From the NCBI GenBank assembly GCA_002007465.1, contig LNAC01000019.1, positions 976,183 to 1,040,182 of the forward strand: a stretch of 64,000 nucleotides of DNA, written 5' to 3'. The stretch comes from Ailurus styani. Its lineage: Eukaryota > Chordata > Mammalia > Carnivora > Ailuridae. Positions 58,250 through 64,000 of this stretch are shown here, piece after piece. Both the position numbers and the translations under genes were made by a program. Under the pieces are notes generated by a model. It made no database searches, had not been told where the DNA came from, and saw only the letters and a list, made by a program, of their open reading frames with translations. Each line of letters starts with the position of its first letter. The stretch's first letter is position 1.

Positions 58250-58560
58250 TTATAATTTACCAAACATATTTGAGCCCCTACTATATGATAGGCAATGGGA
58301 ATCTAAAGAAAAATGAGACACATTCCCAACTTCAAGGGGCTAGGAGTAAAGGTGATGGTAATGATAATAAAACTAACACATTTAAGGTGCATGTCGAGGT
58401 ACTAGGCACTGTGCTACACAGTTTAGATGTGTTATCTAATCTAATCTTCATAACAGTATGAAAGAGGTAATGATATACTGATTTTAGAGTAAAGAAACAA
58501 AAGCTAAAAGAGGTTAAGTAATTTGCTCAAAGTTATTTAGACCCAGGACTCCAAAATCCA
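58250..58560 (-). mobile_element. L2 and MIR fragments, antisense
   Basis: The first part (TTTGAGCCCCTACTATATGA, TTCCCAACTTCAAGGGGCTA) looks like a reversed L2 3' end. The second (CTAGGCACTGTGCTACACAG, AGAGGTTAAGTAATTTGCTC) is reversed MIR. Confidence 0.65.
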
Positions 58561-59180
58561 TGTCTATATCATTTTCTCTAACTTGTCATAGTTTCCTTTC
58601 ACTAATGTAAAACAAACACATGGCATAAACACAATCATATTTAAATAAAATAATGATTCAATGAGACTGGTAATATCTACCAGTTACCAACCAATTTTAT
58701 TTATTATAGTTTGAACCTGATAACTGAGGAGAACATCAAAATTAGACTCAATTATATATGTATAAATGTATCCATATTTATGTATTTATCGATAGATGGT
58801 TTAGGAGAAAAAACAGTGCAAATTTATTAAAATACTACAAATACACAGCCTAGGTTTCTCTACTCTTCAAATCAGCTTTCCTGAAAAACTTCATTAATTT
58901 TCTTCTGTTTCTATTTATTCAGTTCCAGTAGTACTTGCAATTTCTATAGAAGGTCTACAACCTCTAGGGACTCTATTTTCATAAGTACTGAAATCAATGT
59001 TTTCCTTTTTCAAGGGAAAGAAACCAACTTTTAAATTCATTCCCTTGGAGCACTGGAGTATAAACTTTCTCTGGAAAAGGCCATCTAGCAAATATCTTGG
59101 GCTTTGTGAAGGATTGGTCTTTGTGAATTCTGCCACTGTAGTGCAAAAGGAGCCACAGACAGTATGCAAGCAAATGAGCA
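58561..59180. other. Intergenic, no gene seen
   Basis: No recognisable gene. Overlapping frames on both strands at 58915-59227 match nothing I know and run into the L1 at 59193. Confidence 0.4.
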
Positions 59181-59192
59181 TGATTGCATTCA

Positions 59193-59795
59193 TTTTTTTT
59201 TCAAAATTTTATTTAAATTCTAGTTAGCTAACATATAGTATAATATTGGTTTCCGGAATAAAATTTAGTGATTCATCACTTATATATAACACCCAGTGCT
59301 CATCGTGATAAACCCTCTTTAATACTCTTTACCCATCTAGCCCATCCCCAACCCACCTCCCTCCATTAGCCCTCAGTTCTCTATTGTTCAGAGTCTCTTA
59401 TGGTTGTCTCCCTCTATCTCTCTTTTTTTCCCTTCTCATATGTTCATCTGTTATGTTTCTTAAATTCCATATATGACTGTGATCATATGATATTTATCTT
59501 TTTCTGACTGACTTATTTTGCTTAGCACAATACACTCTAGCTCATCCATGTCATGGTAAATGGCAAGATTTCATTCTTTTTGATGGCTGAGTAATATTCT
59601 TGTGTGTGTGTGCGTGTGTGTGTGTGTGTTACCACATCTTCTTTATCCATTTACCAGTCAATGGATATTTGGGTTCTTTCCATAATTTGGCTATTGTTGA
59701 TAATGCTGTTGTAAGCATCAGCGTGCCTGTACCCCTTCAAGTCTGTATTTTTGTATCCTTTGGATAAAGGGTGCAATTATTGGGTCATAGTAGCT
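59193..59795 (-). mobile_element. 5'-truncated L1 3' end, carnivore type
   Basis: The T-rich start is followed by AGCTAACATATAGTATAATA, AACACCCAGTGCTCATCGTG, ATCTTTTTCTGACTGACTTA, GCTTAGCACAATACACTCTA and GATTTCATTCTTTTTGATGG, the reverse of a carnivore L1 3' end. TSD TGATTGCATTCA (59181-59192) and TGACTGCATTCA (59796-59807), one mismatch. A TG microsatellite (59600-59630) lies inside. Confidence 0.92.
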
Positions 59796-59929
59796 TGACT
59801 GCATTCAAATTAAACCATAATTATGGACACTAACATTTGAAATATTATATAATTTTAATCACGGAACATTCCTCTTTTGTTTTTTTCAGTTACTTAAAAA
59901 TATAAAAACCAAATATATATATATGTAAA

Positions 59930-60085
59930 AAACACTTTTAGTTCATGATTTCCTTTATAGCACTTATCATGTTTGTAGGTAAATAATTGTTTTTTTAATT
60001 ATTTGAATAATTACACCATATTTTCCATGAGGACAGGAATCAGGCCTATCATTTTTATTGGTCTGTTTTGTGTTTTCCAGACCAA
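59930..60085 (+). mobile_element. L2 3' fragment
   Basis: TTTCCTTTATAGCACTTATC, TTCCATGAGGACAGGAATCA and ATTGGTCTGTTTTGTGTTTT fit the L2 3' end in sense. Confidence 0.6.
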
Positions 60086-61597
60086 CTCATGAATTTTGTG
60101 TTTTAACCCTTTTGTCATTTTGCCTCAATTTGTTTTGAGGTGTTATTTATTTTTGCCTCATTTAAAACAACAACAATGAACAATTCATTATATTAAGTTA
60201 ACATAGGTACATTAATACTCCCTTTCTGTTTTTCATCCCCTTGGAACTTCTTCAAGTTACTATTTCACACAAAAGTTCCTCATTCCTGGGTATGGAATAA
60301 AGATGACCGCGGACTCTATGGTAGAGGAAGAGTAGTTGAAAGTCAAAGCCATCAGCACTCTGATTATTAAGGATAAGCATGGGAGCTTCAAATATCACTG
60401 GAAACAAAGGTATGAAAGGGAACCTATTGTGTGTAAATCTTTTCTCTTACTGTCCCCAAGAAGTTTTTAGGAAGCACTATCAAAGTTTTACTCTACTAAA
60501 AAAGTACTTGTAAGAATTATTACCCAAAAGCCAGTGATTATGTAGTTTAAAAACAAAAATGAGCACATTCCCCTACAACTCCAAAATGGAAAAGACATTG
60601 AAAGGGAAAGAAAATTTGATAATGGAATTATATGCACTTCTCCCCTCCTCCCAAAAATGGCAAATGAAGCATCAACAGAAGAAGTGCATGTGAAGGGGCT
60701 GAGAGACATGAATATTACAAAATGGACAATCTTACCAAATTAAATGTAATGTTCTGAAATACCCTTTCCCTATTAGCTCTAATTCGGTAACCTTCAAGAA
60801 GGAAATGGAACTGCAAGAGAAAACTCCAATTAAGTTTCTGAGCCTAAGGCATACTCAAGCCTTAGTGATCCGACTGGAATGGCTTTATAATTTAAAGGTA
60901 ATCTGGTGATGTCAATCAGTCCTTTCTCATCATCCTGCATTTTTCCTCCATCAAAAAAAGGAAAGAAAAATGCCTGAATGTGATACAGCTCTAACAAAGA
61001 AACATCTAGCACAGAGGAAATGCTATTTCCCCTTGACACACTGTTGTTAACTAACACAGGGCCAACTGGAGAGGCAGGTGTTTCCTGGGGAATAAGATAG
61101 ATCAGTGAGGGCATTCTCAGATTTAAACAGGGGGATGGCTGAACCTAGAGGTATGTGTTTTTGTTTTTATTTTGTTTTCTTTCTTTTATTCACTGAAGAG
61201 ACCCAGAGAGAGTGGTATTCCTTCAAATTTTTCCTGTCCAGCTTTCAATGAAAGTAAGATGTCTTGGTTCATTCTTGTTTTCCATAGTCCTTTGGGATAG
61301 AGGATCAAACTTTTATGAAGTCATTCTGTGAAGCATCAGACAGACAGAAGCATCAGACATTCTGTAGCTTTGAAAGGATAGGGAAGATAACCCTCTTAGG
61401 TGAGGTTTTTTGATGAATATGCTTCATCTCAATCCAGGTCGCAGTCAGTCAAGGATAAGAATATACCCAGTCTTCTTCGATGGGTAGACTTTGCTTGAGA
61501 TCAGTTTTTTTGCTGACAGGGAAATAAGCTACAGCTATGGTATGCTGATGAATATGAATTTGTTTCTATTAAATCATACTTAATTAAGGTATCCCTT
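60086..61597. other. Intergenic, no gene seen
   Basis: No recognisable gene. The minus-strand frame at 60830-61114 (94 codons) has an acceptor-like TTATTCCCCAG near its start, but I see no donor, homology or partner exon. Confidence 0.4.
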
Positions 61598-61612
61598 TCT
61601 GTTTTGCTTTTT

Positions 61613-61837
61613 TTAAATAGTTTACTATGTGATTTTTTATTTATTTTACTTTATTATTATTTTTTTATGTTATGTTAGTCACCATACAGTACATCATTAG
61701 TTTTTGATGTAGTGTTCCATGATTCACTGTTTGCATATAACACCCAGTACTCCATGTAATACATGCCCTCCTTAATACCCATCACCAGGCCAACCCATTC
61801 CTCCACGCCCTTCCCCTCTAAAACCCTCAGTTGGTTT
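61613..61837 (-). mobile_element. Very short 5'-truncated L1 3' end
   Basis: A T-rich stretch, then GTTAGTCACCATACAGTACA, TTGATGTAGTGTTCCATGAT and AACACCCAGTACTCCATGTA, the reverse of a carnivore L1 3' UTR. Exact 15-bp TSD TCTGTTTTGCTTTTT at 61598-61612 and 61838-61852. Confidence 0.92.
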
Positions 61838-61852
61838 CTCTGTTTTGCTTTT

Positions 61853-62461
61853 TAAGTTGTAACTTGATTTTTCCCATCACACTGTTGGTCCATGCCTTTC
61901 TGCATGGGGATAAAGGGAAAAGGACTATTCCTCTCTAACTGGAGAGTAAGCATATGACCCTGCATGTCCATATCAGAGTATCTGGGCCTTTCTAGCATTT
62001 TGGTTCCAGCAATCAGAAATGTGCTGAATAGTAGACACAATGCTGGTGAAAAGCTTCATTCTTCTTCCTGATAAACCGCTCCCTCCAAGGTTTACTTCCT
62101 CCAGGCAGGGCCCAGAAAAACCATGCAGCAAGACATTTCTCTCTTTGAAAATGTTTCATTAATCAATCAGACAGGCTTAAAGAGAAGCAAATCAATCTAG
62201 CGCCCACACTTTTGGACAATTTTGGATGTTAAAATAGGAACTTTGGCACTGATTTCTGAGTTCTCTGAGTGTTAAAAGATATTTTAAGATTGTAAAGCTT
62301 TATTAACTTTTTCATATAAATCAGAAAAATACTTCCTTATTTTGAACTTTGAAAAATGGACAAATGTGTTTTCTGTAACAATTTTACCATGTTCCAAGAC
62401 ATAGATCTAATATCATACAACCTCAACATCCAAGACAAACTGATCTCTTAGAATATAGACC
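61853..62461. other. Intergenic, no gene seen
   Basis: No recognisable gene or repeat. Confidence 0.4.
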
Positions 62462-62981
62462 CAGTTGACCCTTGAACAACATGGATGTGCAATGTGCTAG
62501 TCCACTTAAACACAGTCTTTTTTCAATCAATACAGTACAGTACTGTAAATGTATTTTTTCTTCCTAATGATTTTCTTAATAACATTTTCTTTTCTGTAGC
62601 TTACTTTATTTATTTATTTGTTTTAAAATTTTATTCCTTTATTTGACAGAGAGAGAGAAAGCTCACACGGGGGAGTGGCAGACAGAGGCAAAGGAGAGGC
62701 AGGCTCCCCACAGAGCAAGGAGCCTGATGTGGGTTTTGATCCCAGGACCCTGCGATCATGACCTAAGCTGAAGGCAGACGCTTAACTGACTGAGCCACCA
62801 AAGTGCCCTGCAGCTTACTTTCTCACAAGAAAACAGTATATAATACATATCACATACAAAATATGTGTTTATCAACCATTTATGTTATCAGGCTATTAGT
62901 AATTAATTTTGGGGAGAGTCAAAAGTTATATGCAGATTTTTACTGCATGGGGGTGTCAGCACATTGTTCAAGGGTCAACTG
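62462..62981. mobile_element. Tigger-type DNA transposon, interrupted by a SINE
   Basis: Left terminus CAGTTGACCCTTGAACAACA and right terminus TTGTTCAAGGGTCAACTG are inverted repeats matching the Tigger (probably Tigger2) end as I recall it. The interior has TACAGTACTGTAAATGTATT and AAAACAGTATATAATACATA. No transposase frame. Without the SINE it is about 306 bp. Confidence 0.88.
62608..62809 (-). mobile_element. CAN SINE inside Tigger element
   Basis: TTTGTTTTAAAATTTTATTC, GATCATGACCTAAGCTGAAG, CTGACTGAGCCACCAAAGTG. TSD GTAGCTTACTTT (62596-62607) and GCAGCTTACTTT (62810-62821), one mismatch. The Tigger sequence resumes exactly after it. Confidence 0.95.
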
Positions 62982-64000
62982 CATAATAATTCTACTATTT
63001 TCCATAATGATATAAAGATAAATCCAAACTGATATGGATTTAATTAATCCAGTAATTTCTGAGATGTGAGTTGATGTTTATCTTTACACTATCTCTTGAA
63101 AAAAGGGCTAGCTAAGCAAATTACTATGGCATGGGCAAACCCATAAGGAGAGTGCTTACCTAAGTGAATCCATTTATGTACAGCTTCTCTAATTGCAACA
63201 GATCTGCTGGCTGTTTTGATATATTGCTTCCAAATCATTTGTCTTTTTTAGTGTAAAGCTTCCCTCGGATAATGCTTGGTTACCACACCATTAGTAATTG
63301 TGAGAACATGAATAATTTAATTTCTTGGGAAAAAAGAATTCAGATGGTTGTTTGTGATAATTAGAGCCAAAACACTCAGTTTCAATCCTTGGGCAAGCGC
63401 ATTTACCAATGCTCACTTTCATAATCTGAAAAAACATAAAATACTTTTTAAAGGTATCACTGTGAGGATTAAACCAGATGAAAATCACGCATCTGCCAGT
63501 GTGCCTAGAACATGGTATATTCCAAATTAACACTTTTTTTAATATAACTGTTAACTAAATCAGATTTTCTTTTTTCCAAATATTATAATAACTTAAGGAA
63601 TTTTGTCCTAGCAAATATAGAAAACGTCTTTTACCATCAGCATTTAAGAGTTCCTTTAGCAATGATTTTTTATTTAAGGTATCTATTTAAAAAATTCCTT
63701 AATATTCTTTTAAAATATTTTTAAATAGAGATTTTGTTGTTGTTGTTTGTTGTTGTTGCTATAAACACTACTTCAAGACTCTCATGACCATGGGGGTTTC
63801 AGAGTGAATACTCTAACACCATTACCTATGTATTTACAATCCAGAAATAAGAGGTTTAAGAGCCTGCTTGCTTTGGGATTCCTGGGGTGGGAAGAGGAGC
63901 AATGAAAAGGTGGAAAGGGCTTCATTCCAGATGTCCACGAATCCCAAATATACTCACCACAGCCTTTTTAGAAATGTTTTCTTTTAGTTTGAAGTGAATG
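62982..64000. other. Intergenic, no gene seen
   Basis: A (TTG)n tract lies at 63735-63760; otherwise no gene or repeat is recognised up to the window end. Confidence 0.4.

Noticed and set aside
58915..59227. Overlapping open frames on both strands near the L1 at 59193
   Set aside because: Neither gives a recognisable protein; the overlap on both strands and the run into L1 poly(T) point to chance.
60830..61114. 94-codon minus-strand frame with an acceptor-like CCCCAG near its start, considered as an exon
   Set aside because: No donor site, no recognised protein and no partner exon.

Overview
The window is mammalian nuclear DNA from a carnivoran, most likely a mustelid (weasel, mink, ferret, otter or badger group). 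The evidence is 21 copies of the tRNA-derived carnivore SINE (CAN SINE). Many have the left end GGGTTAAAGCCTCTGCCTTC and a right part ending in a GCCTACTTGTGATC-type segment, CT repeats and AAATAAATAAATAAAATCTTT. That form is, from memory, typical of mustelids rather than dogs, cats or bears. The DNA is AT-rich, and I find no intact protein-coding gene and no convincing exon, so this looks like an intergenic or deep intronic 'desert'. Almost all open reading frames in it are chance or repeat-derived.

Layout. 1-6 kb: a MaLR-type LTR edged by a SINE, then an L2 LINE split by a hAT DNA transposon. 6-10 kb: old L1/HAL1 debris and two SINEs stacked in one target site. 10.17-11.37 kb: a processed retrocopy of WDR33 on the minus strand, with poly(A), target-site duplication (TSD) and 5' UTR. 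11.95-12.4 kb: a Tigger-type DNA element. 14.5-22 kb: a nearly full-length ancient L1 interrupted by six SINEs and ending at a GGAA microsatellite. 27.2-29.2 kb: a 5'-truncated L1 carrying two stacked SINEs. 30.2-30.7 kb: a solo LTR with a perfect 6-bp TSD. 32-45 kb: MIRs, SINEs, a small poly(A)-only insertion, a second LTR (43.1 kb) and an L1 fragment. 46.8-52.3 kb: L1 and L2 fragments and an older LTR. 52.3-64 kb: sparse SINEs, MIRs, L2, two short 5'-truncated L1 3' ends and a Tigger element with a SINE inside it.

The most notable item is the WDR33 retrocopy. Its sequence follows the known protein to about residue 208, then reads straight through what should be a splice junction (AG followed by GTTTAT) into a 118-codon hydrophobic tail, an AATAAA and a poly(A) tract. 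The source was therefore apparently the short, intronically polyadenylated WDR33 isoform (the roughly 326-residue 'V2' form), not the full-length mRNA. Family names for old repeats come from memory of consensus sequences and should be confirmed with RepeatMasker; boundaries flanked by a TSD are read directly from the sequence.
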